DNA of 59,383 nt from CAZKFA01 sp964551925 (GCA_964551925.1 CAZKFA010000005.1:1-59383); one strand, 5' to 3'; positions 16,517 through 26,323 are shown, numbered from the stretch's first letter. The notes: a model not told the origin generated them from the letters alone. Made by a program: numbers and translations.

Positions 16517-17460
16517 TACAATACCTCACCGGGATTTTTTGCAAGTGGCAAACGAAATCTTTCTTCAGCTAAGGCTTCATCAGGGGACTTACGCAAATTC
16601 TCTCTTTGTCTATGACGATAAATTGCACGTGCTGATTTTGGATAGTACCATTCTATTACTTGCTTACTTGATCCTAGTGTGTAAGTTTTCTTACCACTAT
16701 CCACCATAAAAGCAGCAGCATTATCACTAGAAACGACAAAGCCCTCATCATCAGAGAGCTCCAGAGCTGCTATTTGAGCTGGACTAATATTACCTTCATA
16801 TAAAACTCTATCTTGCTTAATTGCCACAATTTGCAGCCAAGCATTTTGAGTAACAATTAAACGCAATGGTAACTTACCAGATCCTCCATACAGCACCCGA
16901 GGATTGGTTTTAGGAGCTGGTAAAGTCGCAACAGTAGTTGCCGCTTCTTGAACATTATCCAACAACAATGTCGATTCAACATGCTCAGGCAGAAGCACTG
17001 GCTGTAATTCATTCTTTACGGTTGGAGAGAGTTTCAAGCCCATAGTAGTAACTTTAAAGCGAATAACAATTGCTCCTATCACTATCAGCAAAATAAGAAA
17101 AATTACGGCTATATGTTTCCAAGAAAAATAACTGTTAATAGAGATCTTGTCTTCTGCTCTATTTAACTCCTGAACATCAGTCTCCATAAGCATTTGCTGC
17201 AACACGAAGCTGGCTTCTGCTTCTTTATAATCATCAAGAACCTTATCATAATTGTTAAACTTCAGAGTTTTAAGAATTTTTTTGAGATAACCATATAGAT
17301 AGGTTTCTTCAGGAAGAGCTTTACGATTAGCACACTCAATGCTCTCAACATGCTGCACTGATACCTTAGCCTGTTGGGCTAATTGATTAAGCGTCAAAGA
17401 AGATTTCTCCCGCGCCAAAGCAATCACCTTGCCCAATTGAATCAAAGGATCCTTAATCAC
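16516..17460 (-). CDS. RodZ-like membrane protein (HTH + TM + DUF4115)
   Basis: 314 residues. It has an N-terminal helix-turn-helix (KSSLTLNQLAQQAKVSVQHV, residues ~18-40), a single membrane segment near 115-135 (AVIFLILLIVIGAIVI), and a periplasmic beta domain (LRLIVTQNAWLQI) like DUF4115. This is the layout of RodZ, which links MreB to the cell envelope, or of a related HTH_25 protein. An unusual basic tail (RHRQRENLRK) follows. Overlapping starts and stops link it to truB and the next membrane gene. Confidence 0.8.
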   Translation of the reverse strand: MIKDPLIQLGKVIALAREKSSLTLNQLAQQAKVSVQHVESIECANRKALPEETYLYGYLKKILKTLKFNNYDKVLDDYKEAEASFVLQQMLMETDVQELNRAEDKISINSYFSWKHIAVIFLILLIVIGAIVIRFKVTTMGLKLSPTVKNELQPVLLPEHVESTLLLDNVQEAATTVATLPAPKTNPRVLYGGSGKLPLRLIVTQNAWLQIVAIKQDRVLYEGNISPAQIAALELSDDEGFVVSSDNAAAFMVDSGKKTYTLGSSKQVIEWYYPKSARAIYRHRQRENLRKSPDEALAEERFRLPLAKNPGEVL

Positions 17461-18377
17461 AGAATAACCTCCGGTTGTAATTTAAAATCTTGCACAGATT
17501 TATTAATTATATTAGCAAGTCCAATCAATTGTTTACTATCATCCAAACATTTAACATAATCATACTTAACTGAGTTCAATCCAGTAAAGCTTTGTAACTT
17601 AATTTCATCTACATAAATTTGGCGTCCCTGTTGTAATGAGATAACATCTTTATGCTCAAAACATAACTCTGGCAAATCCAAACAATCTTTACTTTGCAAG
17701 ATCAAATCCTCTAACTGCAAATCACCATCCACTAAATCTTCAAAACGCACACTTGATTGCAAATCAAAACCATTAGACTCTAACCTTCTCAATTTAGTTA
17801 AATGCCCACCAATATCCCTTGCGATCGAACGAATATAAGTCCCTTCCGAACAACTAACTTCTATAGTTGCTAGTGGATAATCAAAAGATAGTAATTTGAT
17901 TTCATAAATCGTAATAGCCTTAGATTGAATATCAGCAAGATCAATCAACTGCCCTTCACGCATCAATTCATATAGCTTCTTGCCATTAATTTTTTTAGCA
18001 CTATACAATGGTGGATACTGTTCTTGAGTACCAATCATAGACTGCAACTTAGAACACAAAACTTCTTCTGAAATAATATTTAAGTTTTGTTTTAGAGGCA
18101 ATCCTGTTAAATCATCAGTGTCAGTTGTAAAATTAAAATTCACTTCAGCTAAATATTTTTTTGATTTAGTAAGGAAACGAATTAATCGCGTACTAGAACC
18201 AACAGCTATAGGCAAAACACCTGTCGCAAACGGATCAAGAGTACCAGAATGTCCTATACGCTTTATGCCAAGGATCTTTCGCAACTTTGCCACAACATCA
18301 TGAGACGTCCAACCCTCTGGCTTATCAATATTAATAAACCCAGAAATCTCATGGCGATCAACAGAACTTCTAATCAT
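17457..18377 (-). CDS. truB: tRNA pseudouridine-55 synthase
   Basis: 306 residues. It makes pseudouridine 55 in the T-loop of tRNAs. The motif HSGTLDPFATGVLPI contains the catalytic Asp. The YSAKKINGKKLYE and GTYIRSIARDIG segments are typical. It overlaps rbfA by 8 bp, within the nusA-infB-rbfA-truB order that is conserved in bacteria. Confidence 0.96.
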   Translation of the reverse strand: MIRSSVDRHEISGFINIDKPEGWTSHDVVAKLRKILGIKRIGHSGTLDPFATGVLPIAVGSSTRLIRFLTKSKKYLAEVNFNFTTDTDDLTGLPLKQNLNIISEEVLCSKLQSMIGTQEQYPPLYSAKKINGKKLYELMREGQLIDLADIQSKAITIYEIKLLSFDYPLATIEVSCSEGTYIRSIARDIGGHLTKLRRLESNGFDLQSSVRFEDLVDGDLQLEDLILQSKDCLDLPELCFEHKDVISLQQGRQIYVDEIKLQSFTGLNSVKYDYVKCLDDSKQLIGLANIINKSVQDFKLQPEVIL

Positions 18378-18780
18378 CAGTCTCTAAAACATCATCTATA
18401 GACTCATGATGACTCTTGTCCTCATTAACCGTACGATTAATCAAATCAACCATCTCAACAGCCTTACTCAGAGAATCACTTGCCACAAAAATCAATTTCG
18501 GTGCATATCTTAGATTCAATTTACGCCCAATCACGCCTCTTAAATATCCAGCTTGTTGATCAAAAGCAGCTTGAGTACCACTAGCCGTAAAATCAGAATT
18601 ACCACTATTCATCACTGAATAGAATACCTTCGCACTGCTAAGGCTTGGGTTAATATCAACTCCAATAATCGAGACAAGTTTATCCAAACGGTCGTCCTTC
18701 ACTCCACCTTGTTGAATAAATCCAGCCAACTCTCTTTGAATTGCACGGGCTACCTTCTCTCTTCTCTCAAAGCTCTTCAT
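18370..18780 (-). CDS. rbfA: Ribosome-binding factor A
   Basis: 136 residues. A KH-fold protein that matures the 30S subunit. RREKVARAIQRELAGFIQQG, DINPSLSSAKVFYSV and the C-terminal LRYAPKLIFVASDSLSKA are family features. It follows infB with an 18-bp gap. Confidence 0.93.
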   Translation of the reverse strand: MKSFERREKVARAIQRELAGFIQQGGVKDDRLDKLVSIIGVDINPSLSSAKVFYSVMNSGNSDFTASGTQAAFDQQAGYLRGVIGRKLNLRYAPKLIFVASDSLSKAVEMVDLINRTVNEDKSHHESIDDVLETDD

Positions 18781-18798
18781 AATCTATAGCCTGAAATT

Positions 18799-21273
18799 TT
18801 ATAACCTAACTCTGGCTAATTCTTTGATAGTCCAGCACTCAACCTTGTCACCTTCTTGCAGTTCGTGATATTTCTCAAAACTCAATCCACACTCAAAACC
18901 TTGTTTGACCTCACGAGCATCATCTTTAAAGCGTTTGAGGTAATCAACTTTACCTTCATAAATTTGCACACCATCTCTAATAACACGAGCAATCTCATTT
19001 CTAACAATTTTGCCATCAGTTACATAACAGCCCGCAACATTACGATTGTTGATATTAAACAACTTACGCACCTCAAGTTGCCCAAGCTTAACTTGTTCAT
19101 ATTCTGGCTCATGCATACCTAAAACAGCTCTCTCAAGATCCTCAGTTAGTTTATAAATAATCTCATAAGACTTGATCTTAACTCCAAGCTTCTCAGCAAG
19201 CTTAGCAGTCTGAGAATCAGTTCCAACGTGGAATCCAACAACTACAGCTCCTGTGCGTTCGGCAGTTTGAATATCATTAGCAGTAATAGATCCTGAACCA
19301 ATAGTAATAGGCTTCACCAAAACCTCTCCAGTAGAGAGCTTGTTCAATTCATGCGAAATCGCTTCAGCAGAACCCTGAACATCAGCCTTAATAATAATTC
19401 TTAATTCTTTTTCCTGTCCTTCTTTCACTTCAGAGACAAAAGTTGACAGTCCTCTAAATCTCTTAGACTCGAGCTCTTCATCAGCAATTTCCTCTGCCGC
19501 GGCCTTAGCATCCTGAATTGACTTATAAGCCTTACATGAATCACCAGCCTTTGGCACTCCAGAAAGACCCAAGATCTTAACTACAGTTGAAGGCAAAGCC
19601 TCATCAACCATAGCACCAGTTTCATCCTGCATTGCCTTGATACGACCAGAAACTGCACCAGCAGCAATATAGTCACCAACATGCAAAGTTCCATTCTGAA
19701 CAATAATCGTGGCTTGAGGTCCTTTAGCACGAGACAACTCTGCTTCAATCACAGTACCGACAGCAAGCCTATTAGGATTAGAACGAATCTTCTCAGACAA
19801 CTCCGCGTCTGCAACTAATATAACTTTCTCTAATAATTCATCAATATTTTGATTATTTAGGGCACTAATCATGGCACACGAAATTGGACCACCATAATTC
19901 TCGGTAATAATATCGTATTCAGCCAACTGCCCCAAAGCCTTATCTGGATTAGCTCCTGGCTTATCGATTTTGTTAACAGCAACAAGGAAAGGAATTTTAT
20001 TTTCTTTAATATGCTTAATACACTCAATAGTCTGTGGCATGACACCATCATCAGCAGCAACAATTAAGATGACTAAGTCAGTTACATTGGCTCCACGCTT
20101 ACGCATTGCCGCAAAAGCCTCATGACCAGGAGTATCTAAAATAGTAATCTTACGTGGATTACCATCATAATCATTTATCTCAATTCTATAAGTACTAATG
20201 TGTTGAGTAATTCCACCGGATTCCTGATCAACAATTTTAGTCTTCGTCTTGCGAATCGTATCAACAAGAGTAGTTTTACCATGGTCAACGTGTCCCATAA
20301 TAGTTACGACTGGCGGACGAGTAATTAAATTACCTTCAGTCTCATCTTGTTCTAGAGTGGTTTTGAGCTCAACGTGCCCTTCATCAGACAACTCAGTATG
20401 CACAATATAATTCTGTGTTTCTAAGTACTCAACAATTAAATCTTTTTCTAAGATGTCATTAACAGTCTTCGCGATTTTTTTCATGAAGAAATAAGTAATA
20501 ATCGCTGTCTCAGGAATATTAACCTTGTGCGACAATTCCCTTACTGTCATCGGCTCAGTAATAGTGATTTCTAATGGTCCTAGATCTTCTTCTTTAGCCA
20601 TTGGCTTACGTTCAACCTTCGGTCTATCATCAGCTCCCTGAGAACGTTTGCGCTTTCGCCCCATACCTTGAGCATTAACCGTTGGCTTAGCAACTCTATA
20701 TGGTTGGGCAGGAACTCCAGCTGCACTTTGAGGAGGCGGCGTAAAAGTAGGGCGCAATGGAATAGAGCGAACATTACTCATATCCGTATATTTAACAGAA
20801 TCGCGCGTATAATTTACTTTTTTATTAAGGATATCGTGCAAACCATCAGTAACATTAAGTTCTGGAGTTTCTTCTGCAATAATAGGTGTTTCTTCCTTTA
20901 GAGCTTCTTCTGGTTCCGGCTCTGGAGTTTCTTCTTGCTCAGTAAGAGTAATTCTACGGACTATTTTAAGTCTTTTAATATCAGGCTTAACCTCAACCTT
21001 AGGCTTAGCTTGCTCTGGAGCAGCACCACTAGAAGCATCTCCTAGAACAGTTTTGACAAGCTGAGGGACATTGATCTTAGTTAATATATCTTCTATAGCA
21101 TAACCATCTAATGAGCTAGAGGCCGTCTTAGGGTGCTGTCCACACTCTGGCGCAACACGTAATATCTCTTTAGTAAGTTCAGCTTGAATAAGTTTCTTTT
21201 GTTTCTCATCAAGATCATTAGGAGTATTATTCCTAGCTAAATCATAAATTCTAATTTTATCTGCGCTTACCAT
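18799..21273 (-). CDS. infB: Translation initiation factor IF-2
   Basis: 824 residues. It has a low-complexity N-terminal part, an IF2-N-like segment (MTVRELSHKVNIP), then the GTPase domain with GHVDHGKTTL, DTPGHEAF and NKIDKPGANP, followed by the four C-terminal domains ending near CWTIKELARVRL. It brings initiator tRNA to the 30S subunit. I chose ATG 21273, which overlaps the ylxR stop (TAATG), rather than a position 9 codons upstream. Confidence 0.97.
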   Translation of the reverse strand: MVSADKIRIYDLARNNTPNDLDEKQKKLIQAELTKEILRVAPECGQHPKTASSSLDGYAIEDILTKINVPQLVKTVLGDASSGAAPEQAKPKVEVKPDIKRLKIVRRITLTEQEETPEPEPEEALKEETPIIAEETPELNVTDGLHDILNKKVNYTRDSVKYTDMSNVRSIPLRPTFTPPPQSAAGVPAQPYRVAKPTVNAQGMGRKRKRSQGADDRPKVERKPMAKEEDLGPLEITITEPMTVRELSHKVNIPETAIITYFFMKKIAKTVNDILEKDLIVEYLETQNYIVHTELSDEGHVELKTTLEQDETEGNLITRPPVVTIMGHVDHGKTTLVDTIRKTKTKIVDQESGGITQHISTYRIEINDYDGNPRKITILDTPGHEAFAAMRKRGANVTDLVILIVAADDGVMPQTIECIKHIKENKIPFLVAVNKIDKPGANPDKALGQLAEYDIITENYGGPISCAMISALNNQNIDELLEKVILVADAELSEKIRSNPNRLAVGTVIEAELSRAKGPQATIIVQNGTLHVGDYIAAGAVSGRIKAMQDETGAMVDEALPSTVVKILGLSGVPKAGDSCKAYKSIQDAKAAAEEIADEELESKRFRGLSTFVSEVKEGQEKELRIIIKADVQGSAEAISHELNKLSTGEVLVKPITIGSGSITANDIQTAERTGAVVVGFHVGTDSQTAKLAEKLGVKIKSYEIIYKLTEDLERAVLGMHEPEYEQVKLGQLEVRKLFNINNRNVAGCYVTDGKIVRNEIARVIRDGVQIYEGKVDYLKRFKDDAREVKQGFECGLSFEKYHELQEGDKVECWTIKELARVRL

Positions 21274-21503
21274 TATTCTTCTTTTATCTCGGGGACACAA
21301 AAACTTTTACTGAACTTCTTGTGTTTTGCTAATTTCTCTCTGCAGTCTCCATCCTTACATACATAACTGGATCTGCCAAACTGTTTCACGGTAGGATTGA
21401 TAATCAGGGCACCACTAATATGATCTCGCATCATTCTTAGCAATTGGTTCCGTTCCTTAGTATTAGCACAAATTATACATTTGCGAATTGGAACTCCCTT
21501 CAT
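21273..21503 (-). CDS. ylxR: YlxR-family RNA-binding protein
   Basis: 76 residues. RKCIICANTKERNQLLRM, FGRSSYVCKD and the conserved Cys residues match the YlxR/DUF448 family, which sits between nusA and infB in many bacteria. A GGAGGTGC-type Shine-Dalgarno precedes the start. Its stop overlaps the infB start. Confidence 0.9.
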   Translation of the reverse strand: MKGVPIRKCIICANTKERNQLLRMMRDHISGALIINPTVKQFGRSSYVCKDGDCREKLAKHKKFSKSFCVPEIKEE

Positions 21504-21538
21504 CCTATTATTAGCACCTCCTTCTTAACAACAGCTGA

Positions 21539-22672
21539 CTAAGCTGCTTCTACCTGATCTTCATCAGGAACTTCTTCTTGCTCATCCTCTGCTGATATAG
21601 CTTTGGCGGCTTCTTTAATGTCTATCTTCCAGCCTGTTAATTTAGCAGCAAGTCTGACATTTTGCCCGCCACGACCAATCGCTAAACTTAACTGATCTGA
21701 AGCTACAACAACTTCAGCTCTCTTACCATTCTCATCGTTAAACAAAGCCACAGTAAGGATTTCAGCTGGACTTAATGCGTTAGAAATATAATCAACTGGA
21801 TCTTCAGAATATCTGACAATATCAATTTTCTCATTACGCAATTCAGATAGAACGTTTTGGATACGAGATCCTCTAGCTCCGATACAAGCTCCAACTGGAT
21901 CAATATCATCACTAGATGAGATCACTGCAACCTTGGTTCTTTGACCAGCTTCTCTAGCCAAAGATTTGATCACAACAGTACCATCCTCAATTTCAGGTAC
22001 TTCAAGTTCAAACAATTCTCTAACTAAATCTTCATGCACGTGAGAACCAAGTATCATAGGGATTCTACGATCTTCAGTGTACTCAAGTATATAAACTCTA
22101 ATACGATTACCAACACGATAATTCTCTCTTGGTAATTGATGACGCAACGGAATGTGAACATCAAAGCTACCCAAATCAACGACTACATTTGGCTGACCTC
22201 TTACAGTGTATTCAATACGCTTGATAGTACCAGCCATAGTGGTATGCTCACGTGACTTGAATTCTTCTTTGAGGTTAGACTTTTCTGCTTCACGAATTCT
22301 TTGAGTAATAATTTGTTTAGCAGTTGTCGCAGCGATACGTCCAAACTCCGCAAAATCTTCTGGCGTAACATCAAGTTCAAGAATCTCACCTTCAACTACA
22401 TCTGGGATGTACTCTTGGGCTTGAGTCAAAGGAATCTCACGGACTGGGTCTGTGACAGTGGTAACAACAGTCTTCGGTACAAAAACACCAATCTCACCAG
22501 TCTCTTCATCAAACTGTACATGAATGGAGTCAGACGAAAGCATTTTCATCTTCTTGCGATAGGCGCCAGCAATAGCATCACAAATAGCGCGAATGAAGAC
22601 TTCCTTCGGAATATTCTTCTCTCTTTCTATTTGCTCAGCTGCCTCGACTAGTTGTTTACCAATTTTATACAT
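21539..22672 (-). CDS. nusA: Transcription termination/antitermination factor NusA
   Basis: 377 residues. It has an N-terminal RNA-polymerase-binding domain, an S1 domain (AGTIKRIEYTVRGQPNVVVD) and two KH domains (CIGARGSRIQNVLSEL and LAIGRGGQNVRLAAKLTGW). It ends in a short acidic tail and lacks the C-terminal repeats of E. coli NusA, as in Gram-positive and cyanobacterial forms. It heads the nusA-ylxR-infB-rbfA-truB operon. GGAGAA precedes the ATG. Confidence 0.96.
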   Translation of the reverse strand: MYKIGKQLVEAAEQIEREKNIPKEVFIRAICDAIAGAYRKKMKMLSSDSIHVQFDEETGEIGVFVPKTVVTTVTDPVREIPLTQAQEYIPDVVEGEILELDVTPEDFAEFGRIAATTAKQIITQRIREAEKSNLKEEFKSREHTTMAGTIKRIEYTVRGQPNVVVDLGSFDVHIPLRHQLPRENYRVGNRIRVYILEYTEDRRIPMILGSHVHEDLVRELFELEVPEIEDGTVVIKSLAREAGQRTKVAVISSSDDIDPVGACIGARGSRIQNVLSELRNEKIDIVRYSEDPVDYISNALSPAEILTVALFNDENGKRAEVVVASDQLSLAIGRGGQNVRLAAKLTGWKIDIKEAAKAISAEDEQEEVPDEDQVEAA

Positions 22673-22689
22673 AAATATTCTCCATGAAA

Positions 22690-22730
22690 ACAGGTCTCCT
22701 AACGTAAAACTTCGTTTTACCGAACACCTA
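22690..22730 (-). promoter_or_regulatory. nusA leader hairpin
   Basis: The ~110-nt leader holds a perfect GTAAAAC-GAA-GTTTTAC hairpin and a purine-rich stretch. NusA leaders are often autoregulated, but no known element is recognised. Confidence 0.35.
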
Positions 22731-22783
22731 AATTTGCCGCTTCCCTGAGAGCTGCAAATGTTTAATTAAAAGCAACTCACCTG

Positions 22784-22810
22784 AAAAAAAAAGCAGGCAC
22801 CAGCCCGCTT
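22784..22810 (-). terminator. Rho-independent terminator after the Bax-inhibitor-like gene
   Basis: Minus strand: AGCGGGC-TGGT-GCCTGCT hairpin (one mismatch) followed by a run of nine T. Confidence 0.85.
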
Positions 22811-22848
22811 GATAACAAGCAAAAATTTCCATCTACGATTATAGCAGG

Positions 22849-23550
22849 TTAGTCCCTGCGGTTACCCATTATCCTAAGCAAGAGCAGGAATAAATTAACA
22901 AAGTCTAAATATAATACCAATGCACCAACTATAGACATATTCGCGTTATAGTTCGCACTTTGTCCTATTTGCTTGATCTTCTGTACATCATAAGCAGTTA
23001 GAGCAACAAAAATCAAGACCCCAGCGTAATTCAACAATGCTGCAAAACCAGTGCTATGTAAGAACATATTAACTATTTGAGCAACAATCAAACCAAGCAA
23101 TGCCATAATAGCAAAGCTACCGACTCCAGACAAATCCTTCTTGGTAGTAGCACCGTAGAGTGCCATCATACCAAAAACCGCTCCAGTAATACAAAACACA
23201 CTAAAAATCGATGACGCTGTATAAATCACAAACACCGAACTCAAAACCACACCATTAAGAGCTGAATAGATAAAGAAGTTAGCCGAAGCTGCTGCTGGAC
23301 TCATTTTGTGAGCGTTGGCACTGAGATTCCAAACCATCGCCAGTAAACCAATCATCAAACCAAAAATCAAGAATTTGTTACCAAAAAGCGCTTGCATTAC
23401 TACTGGATTAGTCGCGACCAAAAAAGCCGCCGCCCCAGAAGCCAACAAACCAAGAAACATCCAATTAAAGACCTTGGTTAAAAAGCTCTGCTCGGCAGAT
23501 TGCCAATCGATACTAAGTTTGTTACTAGCATTGGTGGGATCGTAGTTCAT
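22849..23550 (-). CDS. Bax inhibitor-1/YccA family membrane protein
   Basis: 233 residues with seven hydrophobic segments, including VFNWMFLGLLASGAAAF, LIFGLMIGLLAMVWNL and SVFCITGAVFGMMALYG. The C-terminal half has the family features FVALTAYDVQKIK (Asp pair) and ALVLYLDFVNLFLLLLRI. Relatives are inner-membrane proteins; YccA interacts with FtsH and BsYetJ is a pH-gated calcium channel. The start is set by an extended -10 TGCTATAAT 8 nt before the ATG. Confidence 0.93.
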   Translation of the reverse strand: MNYDPTNASNKLSIDWQSAEQSFLTKVFNWMFLGLLASGAAAFLVATNPVVMQALFGNKFLIFGLMIGLLAMVWNLSANAHKMSPAAASANFFIYSALNGVVLSSVFVIYTASSIFSVFCITGAVFGMMALYGATTKKDLSGVGSFAIMALLGLIVAQIVNMFLHSTGFAALLNYAGVLIFVALTAYDVQKIKQIGQSANYNANMSIVGALVLYLDFVNLFLLLLRIMGNRRD

Positions 23551-23558
23551 AATTTACC

Positions 23559-23567
23559 ATTATAGCA
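23559..23567 (-). promoter_or_regulatory. Extended -10 of the Bax-inhibitor-like gene, leaderless
   Basis: Minus strand TGC-TATAAT (hexamer 23564-23559), 8 nt before the ATG at 23550. Confidence 0.6.
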
Positions 23568-23626
23568 GGATTTTGCCAAAGCCAAAAGTCCTATAATAGA
23601 AGTATTTTTAGTCAAAAAAAATAAGT

Positions 23627-23656
23627 CTTGACAGATGCTCGACATTATAGTAAGAT
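23627..23656 (+). promoter_or_regulatory. Consensus promoter TTGACA-N17-TAAGAT, leaderless
   Basis: TTGACA lies just before 23634, then 17 bp, TAAGAT at 23651-23656, and only 7 nt to the ATG at 23664. Transcription should begin at or beside the start codon. Confidence 0.7.
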
Positions 23657-23663
23657 AATCAGC

Positions 23664-24770
23664 ATGGTTATATCGAATGAAACTATTACAGCAATAAGAA
23701 CTCTCTTGAGTTCTCCCGAGGAGATCACGGGGACCAAAGCAAGAGCTGACCATAAACATGATTTGAATATCACTAAAGCTCTACCTGTTTTAAGAACAAT
23801 TGTAACAGACCCGAGTGTAGCAGAGGTCTCAAGGAATGAGGCAAGATCCTTACTACAGGCTGATTCTGAGCAAGATCGTGCAGCAAGAAATAGTAACATC
23901 TTTATATTCCTAACAAATCTAATTGCAACGGATAAGCATCATTCAGCACGAGGTCAATCACAAGCTGATGTCACTGCACAGCTAGAAGATCTTGGATTTA
24001 AGGTAGTAGGTTCTGAAATGACACGTCAAGCAACCCTCCGACTACAGGGCAGCTACCCGAATGCAGCTAGAATTGGAGAACTTTTAAGTATTCCTTTTAG
24101 CCATATTGGTCCCGATCAAATCGAGTTTCTAACAGGTTTAGTAGCGCAAATCAAGGACTTCCTTAGTAACCCAACTATTGAATCTAGTAGAGCTTTACTA
24201 CAAAGCGTAGAAGGTGATGTGAATAACAATCCCATTCTATATAGACTAAGAGACAGCTTAAATCCAACAACCATAGCAAGTCATTTAGCCAGATATGATT
24301 ACGAGGCTAACTCTGGCAACATTCACCAATTATTGGTCGACAAATTAAAGGATATTTTGGGTACAAATTATGCGCTTCCAAATCTTTTACAAGCTATTAG
24401 TCCTGGTAGCTCAGTCAAAAGAGTAAGCCCACAAGATGCTCAACGCTTCTCTGCTTTCTTGCAATATTTAAAAGAATCAGGTTCGATGGAGTTATTCACT
24501 AAGGGAATAATTGAGCGTGCAGAGAAGACTTCAAACTGGACCAGCACTTACAATTACCAACATTGGAAAAATTTCTTTGTCTCTATCAATTGCAATCCAG
24601 AGACCCTAAAAACAGCAGAAATTGAAGAATTAGCAAAAGTCCTGCATGTATTATTCTCAGAGAAAATTGCTAAACAGTTAAATATCTATCCAGCTAAAGA
24701 AGCCGTTAGTGAAAGCTCTATCGCTACTAGTGATAATATCAAAGAGCCGATCCAAGATCACCTACTCTAA
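23664..24770 (+). CDS. Hypothetical cytoplasmic protein
   Basis: 368 residues from the ATG at 23664, set by the promoter 7 nt upstream. It is mostly predicted helical with no signal peptide or membrane segment. Repeating leucine-rich helical stretches (ETITAIRTLLSSPEE, KALPVLRTIVTDPSVAEV, FLTGLVAQIKDFLSNP) suggest a helical-repeat protein, but I recognise no family. It is convergent with secY, 3 bp apart. Confidence 0.7.
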   Translation: MVISNETITAIRTLLSSPEEITGTKARADHKHDLNITKALPVLRTIVTDPSVAEVSRNEARSLLQADSEQDRAARNSNIFIFLTNLIATDKHHSARGQSQADVTAQLEDLGFKVVGSEMTRQATLRLQGSYPNAARIGELLSIPFSHIGPDQIEFLTGLVAQIKDFLSNPTIESSRALLQSVEGDVNNNPILYRLRDSLNPTTIASHLARYDYEANSGNIHQLLVDKLKDILGTNYALPNLLQAISPGSSVKRVSPQDAQRFSAFLQYLKESGSMELFTKGIIERAEKTSNWTSTYNYQHWKNFFVSINCNPETLKTAEIEELAKVLHVLFSEKIAKQLNIYPAKEAVSESSIATSDNIKEPIQDHLL

Positions 24771-24773
24771 AAC

Positions 24774-26162
24774 TTATCTCAACAAAGATTTAGTCTGATA
24801 ACGATGTGAATGTACGTAAGCCAGTATTTGGTTACGCGAGTCAATCGCCACACCAACTAGAATGATTAAGCTAGTAGAACCTAGTCCGCCCAAAGTATTC
24901 ACCTGGCAGAATTGTTCAGCGTGAATTGGTAGTACTGCAATCAAAGCAATAGCCACAGCACCAATAAACACTAAACGTGAAAGGATTTTCTCGAGGTAAT
25001 CACAAGTTGGTCTACCTGGCTTGATGCCTTCAATAGCTGAGCCACCTTTCTTTAAGTTCTCTGCCATCTCACGAGGATTAGTAACTATAGTCGCATAGAA
25101 AAAAGTAAACGCCACAATCAACACAAAATACGCAATTGAATGTTCTATCTTAGTATAAGAGAACATATACTCTAAACGCATACTGAGCCACGTACCCCAG
25201 TCAGCAAGCGGAGTCCCGGTCAATGAAGCCACTCCAGGAATTTTGCCAAACCACTCTCTAATCAACATCGAAACAGAACGATCTTGTATACCAGCGAACG
25301 TCAACAACTGCACAGGCATAAATAAAACAGCACTAGCAAAAATTATCGGCAAGACACCTGCTGGATTAATCTTCAGTGGCAAATAATGCCCACGAGCAGT
25401 TTGCCCAGCGACTTTGCGGGCACCAAGGATTAACAAATTACGAGTACCTTCTTGTAGATAAATAATCAGAGCTGTTATCGCAAAAAAGATCACAACCAAA
25501 GCAATAACTCCCCACTGCGGACTAGAGCCAACTCTTACAGCAGTAGCAGTATCTTTAATCATGATAGGTAATTTAGATGCGATACCAATAAAGATCAACA
25601 AGCTAGCACCATTGCCAATGCCACGCTCAGAGATAATTTCACCAATCCACATCACTAAAATACAAGAGGTTGATAATACAAAAATTGTCGTCAAATAAAA
25701 CGCTGCATCAGCCTTAGGCGCGATACCAGCAACATCAAGGAAACGAGTCAAAGCTAAACTTTGTAAAGCAGACAAGAATAAAGTTCCATAGCGATTCATT
25801 TGTTGATATTGCTTTCTACCTTCCTCTCCCTGATTGCGTTGTAAGTCCTTCAACGGCGGAATCACTTCTACTAACAATTGCAGAATAATACTCGCTGTAA
25901 TATAGGGTCCAATACCCAACGCAAAAATAGACAAGGCACTTAAAGCACCACCAGCAAACATATCTACCAAACCTAACAACCCAGAAGACAATGTAGGATT
26001 AGCTTTCAAAGCTTCTTGATCAATTCCATACAAAGGAATATGTACTCCAAGACGATAAATAGCAAGCATAAAAATAGTAAAAAAGATTTTTTCTTTTAGA
26101 CCGCTAGCCGACATAATGTCGTTCCAATTTAAGCTGTAATTATCCTGTTTTTCTTTAGCCAT
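24774..26162 (-). CDS. secY: Protein translocase subunit SecY
   Basis: 462 residues with ten membrane segments. It is the pore of the Sec export channel. Family features are RLGVHIPLYGID, the plug region, SILLQLL-type helix (ASIILQLLVEVIPPL), GIGNGASLLIFIGI and PTCDYLEKILSRLVFIGA. It is the last gene of the ribosomal block but is separated from rplO by 161 bp that hold two REP-like palindromes. adk, map and infA do not follow. Confidence 0.96.
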   Translation of the reverse strand: MAKEKQDNYSLNWNDIMSASGLKEKIFFTIFMLAIYRLGVHIPLYGIDQEALKANPTLSSGLLGLVDMFAGGALSALSIFALGIGPYITASIILQLLVEVIPPLKDLQRNQGEEGRKQYQQMNRYGTLFLSALQSLALTRFLDVAGIAPKADAAFYLTTIFVLSTSCILVMWIGEIISERGIGNGASLLIFIGIASKLPIMIKDTATAVRVGSSPQWGVIALVVIFFAITALIIYLQEGTRNLLILGARKVAGQTARGHYLPLKINPAGVLPIIFASAVLFMPVQLLTFAGIQDRSVSMLIREWFGKIPGVASLTGTPLADWGTWLSMRLEYMFSYTKIEHSIAYFVLIVAFTFFYATIVTNPREMAENLKKGGSAIEGIKPGRPTCDYLEKILSRLVFIGAVAIALIAVLPIHAEQFCQVNTLGGLGSTSLIILVGVAIDSRNQILAYVHSHRYQTKSLLR

Positions 26163-26210
26163 AGTAATAAGTCTAACATGAGAATTTATTATTTTCTCAG
26201 CCGCATCACC

Positions 26211-26231
26211 TTATTATACGCCGTATAATAA
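26211..26231. repeat. REP-like palindrome, copy 3
   Basis: TTATTATACG-C-CGTATAATAA is a perfect 21-bp palindrome, centre 26221. The core differs from the other copies by compensating changes (ACG/CGT instead of ACA/TGT). Confidence 0.65.
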
Positions 26232-26276
26232 AGACAGTAATAGCAAAGTTTTCAGCAATAATTAAAAAGATAAAAG

Positions 26277-26295
26277 TACTATACAGTGTATAATA
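26277..26295. repeat. REP-like palindrome, copy 4
   Basis: TACTATACA-G-TGTATAATA, centre 26286, exactly 65 bp from copy 3, in the rplO-secY gap. Confidence 0.65.
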
Positions 26296-26323
26296 ACCAT
26301 TTCAATTTACTAGTGAGATACTA

